NCBI GenBank assembly: GCA_030621535.1
Contig: JAUXHM010000004.1
Span: 1-17,433, forward strand
Source of the DNA: Candidatus Methanophagales archaeon
GTDB taxonomy: Archaea; Halobacteriota; Syntropharchaeia; Alkanophagales; Methanospirareceae
Reading direction: 5' to 3'
Length of the DNA: 17,433 nucleotides
Part shown: piece by piece, positions 6,784 to 12,778 of the stretch
Position numbering within the stretch: position 1 is the stretch's first letter
Layout: each line of letters begins with the position of its first letter
Notes under the pieces: model-generated
Told to the model about the DNA's origin: nothing
What the model saw: the letters and a program-made list of their open reading frames with translations, nothing else
Databases searched by the model: none
Position numbers and translations under genes: made by a program

Positions 6784-6910
6784 AACCACAGATTACACAA
6801 CACTTTTTCTTTTTTACAAAAAGAAAACCTGTGCTAAAAGAAAAACAAATGTTTTTTTGTTTTTGCTTGCAAAAAGTTCTGTGTTAATCTTGTGAACTCT
6901 CGTGGTTTTT
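6784..6910. repeat. Inverted intergenic repeat, second copy of the 3897-4017 type
   Basis: The left arm begins AACCACAGATTACACAAC (6784-6801). The right arm (6876-6910) reads TTCTGTGTTAATCTTGTG followed by AACTCTCGTGGTTTTT, nearly identical to the right arm at 3980-4017. Between them lie A/T-rich hairpins (CTTTTTCTTTTT with AAAAAGAAAA; AAAAACAAA with TTTGTTTTT). It sits between two convergent genes, where it may terminate both, and it overlaps the 3' end of ruvC. Confidence 0.8.
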
Positions 6911-7384
6911 ACAAGTACCGTTTTGAAAAATGTACGTGGCTGCGATAGCAAGGGCATCGGTAACATCGTCAGGTTTTGGCGTCTCCGCCAGGCGAAGCAG
7001 CTCCGTTATTTTACTCGCTACTTCGCACTTTGTCGCTCTGCCGTATCCAGTTATGACGTTTTTCACCTCAGAGGTATTGTATTCGTATGTAGGAAGTCCC
7101 GAGACAGAAGCGGCTAAGAGACATACCCCTCGTGCTTGACCAACGCTTAACGCTGTTTTCACGTTAATATTGAAAAATAGCATCTCGATTGCCATCACAT
7201 CAGGCGTCATGTCTTTTATCACCGCGAGTAAGTCTTCATAGACCTTCCTCAATCTATCCTCGTTTGACTGCTCGGGTGTTGTCTTTATATAACCAAAATC
7301 AATTGGTTTTAATGTTCCGTGATTGAACTCAATGACGCCCCATCCTGTGCGAGCAGTTCCCGGGTCTATTCCAATCACACGCAT
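6884..7384 (-). CDS. ruvC: Crossover junction endodeoxyribonuclease RuvC, bacterial type
   Basis: Holliday-junction resolvase of 166 residues with an RNase H fold. The four acidic catalytic residues are in place: D7 (IGIDPG), E67 (AIEMLFF), D140 and D143 (PDDVTDALAIA). Other RuvC signatures are NVKTALSVGQARG, TSEVKNVITGYGRATK and the aromatic FF after the catalytic Glu. Archaea normally resolve junctions with Hjc, so a bacterial-type RuvC suggests transfer. No ruvA or ruvB is nearby. The start ATG has a GTGAT 7 nt upstream. The last eight residues (KNHESSQD) and the stop are encoded by the repeat arm ending at 6910, so the native C-terminus was probably altered. It is divergent from csl4. Confidence 0.93.
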   Translation of the reverse strand: MRVIGIDPGTARTGWGVIEFNHGTLKPIDFGYIKTTPEQSNEDRLRKVYEDLLAVIKDMTPDVMAIEMLFFNINVKTALSVGQARGVCLLAASVSGLPTYEYNTSEVKNVITGYGRATKCEVASKITELLRLAETPKPDDVTDALAIAATYIFQNGTCKNHESSQD

Positions 7385-7479
7385 ATTATAATCACGTATG
7401 TATCTAATAAATAAGAAGAATAAAATTAATAAATAATTTAGAAGGGAAGAGAAAAGAAGAGAAAGGAGCGTAAAAACAA

Positions 7480-8043
7480 ATGGAAAAAGGTGGAGGAGTT
7501 GTAGTTCCTGGGGATTTCCTGGGTACTTCAGAGGAATTTACGTTGGGAAAAGGCGTATACGGTGAAGAGGGGAATTTATACGCCTTGCAGATAGGTACAA
7601 TTAACATAACCGATAAGAGAGCTATAGAAGTTCTGCCCGCGGTAGAGACACCGCCAGTGCTCAAAGAGGGGGATGTGGTTATAGGCAGAATAGAGGATTT
7701 AAGAGATAACGTTGCCCTTGTGAGTATAGCGTGCGTGGAAGGGAAGGAGAAACGGGAAATTGCTGCATCTACTCAAGCAGTTATCCGCATATCAAATGTG
7801 CGAAAAGGGTTTGTAAACGATTTGCAGCAGGAGTTCGGTTATCTTGACGTGGTAAAGGCAAAAGTGTTGGACGCAAAGGCATTACGGCTTAGCACAGAGG
7901 AACGTGATTTAGGCGTTCTTAAAGCGATGTGTACAAAATGCAAAGGTCGCCTGAAGAGGAAAGGAGATGTACTGATGTGCGAGAAATGCAAAAGGGTGGA
8001 ACCGAGAAAAATGTCAGAAGATTATGGTAAGGGCGTGGTTTAG
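7480..8043 (+). CDS. csl4: Exosome complex RNA-binding protein Csl4
   Basis: Cap subunit of the archaeal RNA exosome, which binds RNA and hands it to the Rrp41/Rrp42 phosphorolytic core. It has 187 residues in the usual three parts: an N-terminal domain (GVVVPGDFLGTSEEFTLGKGVYGEEGNLYA), an S1 RNA-binding domain (about 62-140, GDVVIGRIEDLRDNVALVSI), and a C-terminal zinc ribbon with C151, C154, C167, C170 (CTKC...CEKC). An AAAGGAG lies about 11 nt before the ATG. It is followed 13 nt later by rpoL on the same strand, a gene order seen in other archaea. Confidence 0.93.
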   Translation: MEKGGGVVVPGDFLGTSEEFTLGKGVYGEEGNLYALQIGTINITDKRAIEVLPAVETPPVLKEGDVVIGRIEDLRDNVALVSIACVEGKEKREIAASTQAVIRISNVRKGFVNDLQQEFGYLDVVKAKVLDAKALRLSTEERDLGVLKAMCTKCKGRLKRKGDVLMCEKCKRVEPRKMSEDYGKGVV

Positions 8044-8056
8044 GGGATGTTAGAGG

Positions 8057-8353
8057 ATGGATAAAGGAGAGGAAAATAAGCGCTTAAAGATACTTGAGAA
8101 GAAGAAAAAAGAGGTAAAGATAGAAATAGAAGGTGAAGACCACACGCTTTTAGCTCCGCTATCATCAAAACTGCTGGAGAATGAAAAGGTTGACATCGCA
8201 ACCTATAGCATCAAGTATACACTGATGAGCAATCCTGTTTTGTACGTGAAGATGAGGGAGGGGGACCCGATAGAAGCGGTGAAGTCCGCTGCTGCTTCAC
8301 TTGCATCAGAATTTGAGGAGTTCTCGTCGAAATATAAAGCGGCAATAGTCTAG
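8057..8353 (+). CDS. rpoL: DNA-directed RNA polymerase subunit L (Rpo11)
   Basis: Small RNA polymerase subunit that pairs with subunit D to form the assembly platform, the counterpart of eukaryotic Rpb11. It has 98 residues. Family hallmarks are LKILEKKKKEVKIEIEGEDHTLL, then ATYSIKYTLMSNPVLYVKMREGDPIEAVKSAAASL. The stop TAG (8351-8353) lies inside the next gene: the last four codons (AAIV) and stop are the first 15 nt of tRNA-Gly. It is probably co-transcribed with csl4. The ATG follows AGAGG almost directly, with a better-spaced AGGGG about 10 nt upstream. Confidence 0.93.
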   Translation: MDKGEENKRLKILEKKKKEVKIEIEGEDHTLLAPLSSKLLENEKVDIATYSIKYTLMSNPVLYVKMREGDPIEAVKSAAASLASEFEEFSSKYKAAIV

Positions 8354-8374
8354 CGGTAGGACACGGGCTTCCCA

Positions 8375-8482
8375 ACATGAGCGGGGTGCCGTGCCGGGTG
8401 TTAGTTGTCTGGTGTGAGTAGCTCATAAGTTACACACTTCAAACCTCAACCCTCAAACCTGACACCTACAAGGATGGGAAAT
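8375..8482 (+). other. Archaeal tRNA intron (bulge-helix-bulge), 108 nt
   Basis: Inserted between positions 37 and 38. The motif is nearly ideal: 5' bulge CA^A, central helix TTCC with GGAA, 3' bulge AT^A, and outer helix CAT with ATG. The interior is not a typical intron core but an inverted heptad-repeat element (8397-8473). Confidence 0.9.
8397..8473. repeat. Heptad repeat element inside the tRNA-Gly intron
   Basis: Left arm units: GGTGTTA, GTTGTCT, GGTGTGA (8397-8417), with two more degenerate units before it. Right arm units (8439-8473): TCAAACC, TCAACCC, TCAAACC, TGACACC, TACAAGG. The arms are roughly inverted (GGTGTGA against TCAAACC-type units), leaving a loop around GTAGCTCATAAGTT. 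The right arm belongs to the same AACCTGA family as 6384-6411. Confidence 0.75.
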
Positions 8483-8517
8483 AGCCTGTAACCCGGGTTC
8501 GATCCCCGGTTGCCGCA

Positions 8518-8577
8518 TCAAACTTTTTAAAAAAAAAGTTTGACCAAAAACGCTTCGCAGAAAAAGAAAAGCGTTTT
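8518..8577. terminator. Two hairpins after tRNA-Gly
   Basis: A perfect 11-bp stem, TCAAACTTTTT (8518-8528) with AAAAAGTTTGA (8533-8543), has a four-A loop. A 9-bp stem follows, AAAACGCTT (8547-8555) with AAGCGTTTT (8569-8577). They begin one base after the tRNA and could terminate the csl4-rpoL-tRNA transcript or act as 3' processing signals. There is no long U-run after the second stem, so termination is inferred. Confidence 0.5.
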
Positions 8578-8640
8578 CGGAAAAGAAAAAATTTTAAGAG
8601 TAACTAAATACGGAATAGAACAGGAATGAGGATATGAGAT

Positions 8641-9729
8641 ATGGATCGGATAAAGAAATATGAATTCAGGAAGGTTTTGGAAGAACTGAGGAAAAAGGCG
8701 GGTAGAGGGACAGAGCTCGTGTCAGTTTACATTCCGCCTGATAAACAAGTATCTGATGTTACTTCTCATCTACGTGATGAATACGGGCAAGCGATGAATA
8801 TAAAAAGCAAATCTACCCGTACCAATGTTCAGAGTTCGCTGGATTCTATTTTATCCAAGCTGAAGTATGTGCAGGTAGGTGAAAACGGCGTGGTTATATT
8901 CTGTGGTGCCGTGGAGAAGGGAGGAAACAAGACAGACATAGAAACCCTCATCGTGGAACCACCGGAAAAACTACAGTCTTATATCTACCATTGTGATTCC
9001 TCTTTCTTCCTCGAACCGCTGGAAGAGATGGTGGAGGAGAAGGAAAAATACGGTTTAATCGTGCTTGATAGAAGAGAAGCGACGATAGGCACCTTAACAG
9101 GAAAGGTAGTGGAGGCAAGGAAACACTTGACTTCTGCGGTTCCGGGAAAGATAAGAAAAGGAGGGCAGTCAGCGCTGAGATTCCAGCGGTTGCGAGAGAT
9201 AGCAATAGATGATTTTTATAAGCGAATAGGCGAGCATGCAACAAGAATATTACTTCAGGAGGATATACAAAGCATCTTGATAGGCGGGCCAAGTCCAACG
9301 AAGGACGATTTTATAAAAGGGTCTTACTTGCATTACGAACTACAGAACAAAATTCTTGGCGCTTTTGATGTAGCCTATACGGATGAATCAGGTCTTTATG
9401 AACTCATTGATAAGGCGGAAGACGCCCTCGCGGGATTGGATTTGATGAGCGAGAAGAAGCTCATGGAGCGGTTCATGAAGCTATTAGTAAATGATGAGTA
9501 CATGGTAGCATACGGGGAGAAAGAAGTAAGGAGAAAATTGGAAAATGGTGCCGTGGGTACGCTTTTGTTTTCCGAAGAGCTTGATGCCGAGTTCATGCAC
9601 GATTTAGTGGAAAAGGCAGAGGAGACCGGTGCAGATGTAGAAGTCATATCAACGGAATTTGAGGAAGGAGCGCAGCTGATGCGTGCGTTCGGTGGTGTCG
9701 CCGCTTTATTGCGGTACAGGGCAAATTAA
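8641..9729 (+). CDS. prf1: Peptide chain release factor aRF1, compact form
   Basis: Class I release factor that recognises all three stop codons and triggers peptidyl-tRNA hydrolysis. Decoding motifs are N53-I54-K55-S56 and Y116xC118xxxF122. The catalytic GGQ is G174-G175-Q176 (KIRKGGQSALRFQRLRE). The C-terminal domain has YLHYELQNKILGAFDVAYTDESGLYEL and ends VEVISTEFEEGAQLMRAFGGVAALLRY. Length is 362 residues against about 410-425 in most archaea. The missing part is the cysteine-rich minidomain, since TLLFSEEL (about residue 306) runs straight into the final helix-strand unit. The start is supported by GAGG about 9 nt upstream. Confidence 0.95.
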   Translation: MDRIKKYEFRKVLEELRKKAGRGTELVSVYIPPDKQVSDVTSHLRDEYGQAMNIKSKSTRTNVQSSLDSILSKLKYVQVGENGVVIFCGAVEKGGNKTDIETLIVEPPEKLQSYIYHCDSSFFLEPLEEMVEEKEKYGLIVLDRREATIGTLTGKVVEARKHLTSAVPGKIRKGGQSALRFQRLREIAIDDFYKRIGEHATRILLQEDIQSILIGGPSPTKDDFIKGSYLHYELQNKILGAFDVAYTDESGLYELIDKAEDALAGLDLMSEKKLMERFMKLLVNDEYMVAYGEKEVRRKLENGAVGTLLFSEELDAEFMHDLVEKAEETGADVEVISTEFEEGAQLMRAFGGVAALLRYRAN

Positions 9730-9742
9730 AAAATAAAATATT

Positions 9743-9816
9743 GACACAGATGGATCGTAAAAATCCGTAATGTTAAACCTAAATAAGTCCGCGTAAATCA
9801 GTGTAAATCCGTGTCT
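9743..9816. repeat. 10-bp degenerate repeat in two inverted arms
   Basis: The right arm has three 10-bp units: GTCCGCGTAA, ATCAGTGTAA, ATCCGTGTCT (9787-9816). The left arm starts GACACAGAT (9743-9751), the reverse complement of ATCCGTGTC with one mismatch, and continues with TCGTAAAAATCCG. It lies after the aRF1 stop and may contribute to its 3' end. Confidence 0.7.
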
Positions 9817-9835
9817 TAAATAGATGGGAGTTACA

Positions 9836-9844
9836 TTTTATATA
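9836..9844 (+). promoter_or_regulatory. TATA box of the TraB-family gene
   Basis: TTTTATATA lies 38-46 nt before the ATG at 9882. Initiation about 25 nt downstream would leave a leader of only some 14 nt, consistent with the absence of an SD. Confidence 0.5.
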
Positions 9845-9849
9845 CAATG

Positions 9850-9890
9850 GCAAATGTAAAGTGCAAAGCGGAAATTGAAAAATGCAAAAT
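9850..9890. repeat. Heptad tandem repeat covering the TraB-family start codon
   Basis: GCAAAT is followed by 7-bp units GTAAAGT, GCAAAGC, GGAAATT, GAAAAAT, GCAAAAT. The start ATG (9882-9884) spans the junction of the last two units, and the first three codons (ATG CAA AAT) are repeat sequence. Confidence 0.7.
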
Positions 9891-11174
9891 AATATAATCT
9901 TGGTGGGCACGGGGCATATATTAGAAAAGAGCGTAAGAGAGGTGGAGGAGGTAATAGACAGAGAAGAGCCCGACGTGGTTGCCGTTGAGTTATGCGAAGG
10001 CAGATTCAGGGCATTGAAAGGGGATGTAGAGGATTTTTCGATAAAAGACGTGATAAGCGGTGGCAGCCCCTTTTTATTACTCACGCATTGGCTGCTTGCA
10101 TACGTGCAGCGTAAAATGGGTGCAGAATTAGGCATTGAGCCCGGTGCAGATATGATGGCGGCGATAAAGAAAGCCGAGGAGAGAGGTTGCGAAATCGCAT
10201 TGATTGATAGGCCTATTCAAGTAACGATGCAGCGGTTCTGGAGTGCGATGAAATTTACGGAAAAGATCAAGATGATTTTTTCGATTATTTTCGCGGTTGG
10301 CAGCATGAAGGGCATAAAAGATGCTGGAGAGGAAGGGATAGGAATAGGGATAGAGAAGGGGGAGGGGAAGAATTACATAGAGCTGGATAGAATAACGGAT
10401 GACGATGTAGTTACACAGTTGATGGAAGAACTAAGGGAGTTTTCACCGGGTGCTGCGACAGCGCTGTTGGATGAACGAGATGCCTATATCGCAGGGAATT
10501 TGAGGGAACTTGAACTCCACGCTATTTCTAAAGAAGGAACCAGTGCGGATGTTGATGCCAAGGAAGAGGAAGAAGGGAGGAAAATAGTTGCGGTAGTTGG
10601 TGCGGGGCATGTTGCAGGAATAAAGAATCTCCTTGAGCATCCAGAGTCAATCCCACCAAGGGATGAGCTATGCTCGATTCCTAAGAAGAGAAGATTTGGT
10701 ATAAAAAATCTGTTGAGTGTCGGATTGGGCGCAGCTCTATTGATTATCCTTTTAGCGGTCATTTTCTCCGGCATATCTTTTGATATTCTTCTTAAAGCGT
10801 TTTTTTTGTGGTTTATAATAAATGGTGTTTTGTCTGCGGCAGGCGTTGTCATCGCAAGAGGGCATCCACTTTCTGCACTTACCGCTTTTTCTGTGGCATG
10901 GCTTACTTCTTTGAATCCGCTTTTAGCCGCGGGTTGGTTTGCGGGCTTGGCAGAAGCTCATTTGCGAAAACCTAAAGTAGAAGATGCGAAGCGTATGCTG
11001 GATGTGGAATCGTTGCGGGAATTAATGAGAAACAAGCTGTTTAAAGTTATTCTTGTAGCGGCGTTGGCAAATGTAGGAAGCATTGTTGGAACGTTTATCG
11101 GGATTGGTGTTGTGGGGCATGAGTTGGGTATAAATATACAGGATATATGGATGGGTTTGAAAGCATTTTTTTGA
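9882..11174 (+). CDS. TraB/PrgY/GumN family membrane protein
   Basis: Protein of 430 residues. The N-terminal domain carries the TraB-family motifs: GTGH (9-12, LVGTGHILEKSV), DVVAVELCEGRF, LIDRPIQVTMQRFW and a second GAGH (VVGAGHVAGIKNLL). The C-terminal third (from about residue 275) is hydrophobic with several transmembrane segments (LLSVGLGAALLIILLAVIF, ILLKAFFLWFIINGVLSAAGVVI, a Leu/Ala-rich SLNPLLAAGWFAGLAEAH, VILVAALANVGSIVGTFIGIGVVG). The family contains pheromone-shutdown and metalloprotease-like proteins; the archaeal role is unknown, and the paired GxxH motifs suggest a hydrolase. The ATG lies in a heptad repeat with no SD; a GTG at 9903 is an alternative. It is followed 11 nt later by SRP19. 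Confidence 0.88.
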   Translation: MQNNIILVGTGHILEKSVREVEEVIDREEPDVVAVELCEGRFRALKGDVEDFSIKDVISGGSPFLLLTHWLLAYVQRKMGAELGIEPGADMMAAIKKAEERGCEIALIDRPIQVTMQRFWSAMKFTEKIKMIFSIIFAVGSMKGIKDAGEEGIGIGIEKGEGKNYIELDRITDDDVVTQLMEELREFSPGAATALLDERDAYIAGNLRELELHAISKEGTSADVDAKEEEEGRKIVAVVGAGHVAGIKNLLEHPESIPPRDELCSIPKKRRFGIKNLLSVGLGAALLIILLAVIFSGISFDILLKAFFLWFIINGVLSAAGVVIARGHPLSALTAFSVAWLTSLNPLLAAGWFAGLAEAHLRKPKVEDAKRMLDVESLRELMRNKLFKVILVAALANVGSIVGTFIGIGVVGHELGINIQDIWMGLKAFF

Positions 11175-11185
11175 AGGAGGTAAAA

Positions 11186-11488
11186 GTGACCGAAAAAGGC
11201 GAAAAAATAGTCATCTGGCCTGCGTATTTAACAGCGGGGAAGACAAAAGGCGAAGGTCGAATCGTGTCGAGAAGGAATGCGGTGAAATCACCAAAGGTTG
11301 AGGAAATAGAAAAGGTTGCAAGAATGCTCGACCTGGAACCCGTGGTGGAAAAAGGAAAAGCATATCCGAAAACGCACTGGCTTCAAAGTGGAAGAGTGCG
11401 GGTGAACAAAGCAGGAAGCAAAGGAGAGATTGTGAAGAAGATTGCAATTGCTATAAAAGAGATACGAGAGAAATCCAAGGGAAGGTAA
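11186..11488 (+). CDS. srp19: Signal recognition particle protein SRP19
   Basis: Assembly protein of the archaeal SRP: it clamps helices 6 and 8 of 7S RNA so that SRP54 can bind. It has 100 residues. Typical features are KIVIWPAYLTAGKTKGEGRIVSRRNAVKSPKVEEIEKVARMLDLEPVVEKGKAYP and the RNA-binding SGRVRVNK with a basic C-terminus. The GTG at 11186 is chosen because a perfect AAGGAGG (11174-11180) lies 5 nt before it and the protein then begins at the conserved strand; the longer in-frame ATG at 11147 lies inside the TraB-family gene. It sits between the TraB-family gene and argD, probably in one transcript. Confidence 0.92.
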   Translation: MTEKGEKIVIWPAYLTAGKTKGEGRIVSRRNAVKSPKVEEIEKVARMLDLEPVVEKGKAYPKTHWLQSGRVRVNKAGSKGEIVKKIAIAIKEIREKSKGR

Positions 11489-11495
11489 AAATAAA

Positions 11496-12677
11496 ATGTT
11501 TTCATCCCCAGAAGAGGTTTTCGAGAAGGAAAAGAGATACATAATGCAGACATACAAACGACCGCGAATAGTGCTACGAGAGGGAAAAGGAGCGACGGTA
11601 AAAGATTTTTTTGGTCGTGAGTATATAGATTGTGTCGGAGGCATTGCCGTAAACGCGGTTGGGTACTGCCATCCTGCAGTGGTGAATGCGATAAAAGAGC
11701 AAGCGGGGAAGCTCATGCACACCTCGAACTTATATTACACGGAACCGCAGGTGCAGCTTGCAGAGAAACTTTCGGGGATAACCGGTATGGACAAGGTCTT
11801 TTTCTGTAATTCTGGTACTGAGAGTATAGAAGCGGCATTGAAGCTGGCATGTAAAGCGACATTTGGGAAGCGTAAGTTCATAGCTGCGGAAGGTAGTTTT
11901 CACGGTAGAACACTCGGGTCGTTAAGCATAACGTTTGGAACCAAATTAAGAGGTGTATTTGAGCCTTTACTGCGGGACGGCGTGGAATTTGTGCCATACA
12001 ACAATGCCGATGCAATCAGAGATGCAATAGACACCAACACTGCTGCAGTTATATTAGAACCCATCCAGGGAGAAACAGGAATAGTAGTTCCTTCTGCGGG
12101 ATATTTGAACGAGGTACGGGAAATATGCAGTGAGAAAGGCGTTTTGCTGATTTTGGATGAAATACAAACGGGTTTTGGTCGTACCGGTAAATGGTTTTGC
12201 AAGGAACACGAGGGCATAGAGCCAGATATAATGACCGTGGCGAAAGCGCTGGGTGCGGGTTTTCCAATAGGTGCAATGCTCGCAAAAGAGGGAATAGAAT
12301 TTGAAACCAGCGAGCACGGGTCGACCTTTGGCGGCAATCCACTGGCGTGTGCGGCGGCATTGGCATCTATAAAGGTGATAAAGGAGGAAGGGTTGGTAGA
12401 ACAATCAAGCGAGCTGGGTGCGTATTTCATGGAAAAGGTTCATGACGAGGGGATAGGGCTATATTCAAATCCGGTAGTGAAGGAGATAAGAGGAAAAGGG
12501 CTGATGATCGGGGTAGAATTAACGAAGCCATGTGGCGAAGTAGTAGACAAAGCGATTGAACGTGGGATTTTAATAAATTGCACTTCTGATACCGTGATAC
12601 GGTTGGTGCCACCGCTGGTTATAAGTAAAGAGCAGATAGACCGGGTGATTTCGGTTTTGTGCGAGATTATTAAATAG
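11496..12677 (+). CDS. argD: Acetylornithine aminotransferase (ArgD family)
   Basis: Class III PLP aminotransferase of 393 residues, normal length. It transfers an amino group from glutamate to N-acetylglutamate semialdehyde in arginine synthesis; archaeal homologues can also act on the lysine pathway or on succinyl-diaminopimelate. Motifs: CNSGTESIEAALKLA (phosphate binding), GSFHGRTLG, EPIQGETG, D221 in LDEIQTGFGRTG, the PLP lysine K250 (TVAKALGAGFPIGAML), and GSTFGGNPLACAAALA. The GGAAGG preceding the ATG overlaps the end of SRP19, 7 nt upstream. No other arg genes are in the window, so the exact substrate is inferred. It ends before a new promoter. Confidence 0.92.
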   Translation: MFSSPEEVFEKEKRYIMQTYKRPRIVLREGKGATVKDFFGREYIDCVGGIAVNAVGYCHPAVVNAIKEQAGKLMHTSNLYYTEPQVQLAEKLSGITGMDKVFFCNSGTESIEAALKLACKATFGKRKFIAAEGSFHGRTLGSLSITFGTKLRGVFEPLLRDGVEFVPYNNADAIRDAIDTNTAAVILEPIQGETGIVVPSAGYLNEVREICSEKGVLLILDEIQTGFGRTGKWFCKEHEGIEPDIMTVAKALGAGFPIGAMLAKEGIEFETSEHGSTFGGNPLACAAALASIKVIKEEGLVEQSSELGAYFMEKVHDEGIGLYSNPVVKEIRGKGLMIGVELTKPCGEVVDKAIERGILINCTSDTVIRLVPPLVISKEQIDRVISVLCEIIK

Positions 12678-12707
12678 ACCAGGAATAAGGTAGAATGGGA
12701 ACAAACA

Positions 12708-12725
12708 CCGAAAAACTTAAATATA
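12708..12725 (+). promoter_or_regulatory. BRE/TATA promoter of the AIM24-family gene
   Basis: CCGAAAAA (BRE-like, 12708-12715) runs into CTTAAATATA (12716-12725), about 53 nt before the ATG at 12779. The arrangement closely matches the promoter at 13505-13520. Confidence 0.65.
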
Positions 12726-12778
12726 CCCAACATTAGAGGATTATAGTGAAAGGAAAATATAGATAGGGGGTTGTAAGT

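Larger units (their letters stand above)
8339..8517 (+). tRNA. tRNA-Gly(CCC) with intron, overlapping the rpoL 3' end
   Basis: Folds as a tRNA: acceptor GCGGCAA/TTGCCGC, D stem GTCT/GGAC, anticodon stem CGGGC/GCCTG with loop TTCCCAA and anticodon CCC (8371-8373), four-base variable loop TAAC, T arm CCGGG-TTCGATC-CCCGG, discriminator A. The mature length is 71 nt after removing a 108-nt intron. CCA is not encoded. I see no promoter of its own at the normal distance, so it may depend on the csl4-rpoL transcript. Confidence 0.95.

Noticed and set aside
8641-9729. TAG recoding (pyrrolysine) linked to the short aRF1
   Set aside because: TAG ends several genes here in the normal way (winged-helix, csl4, rpoL, argD), and no pyl genes are present in the window.
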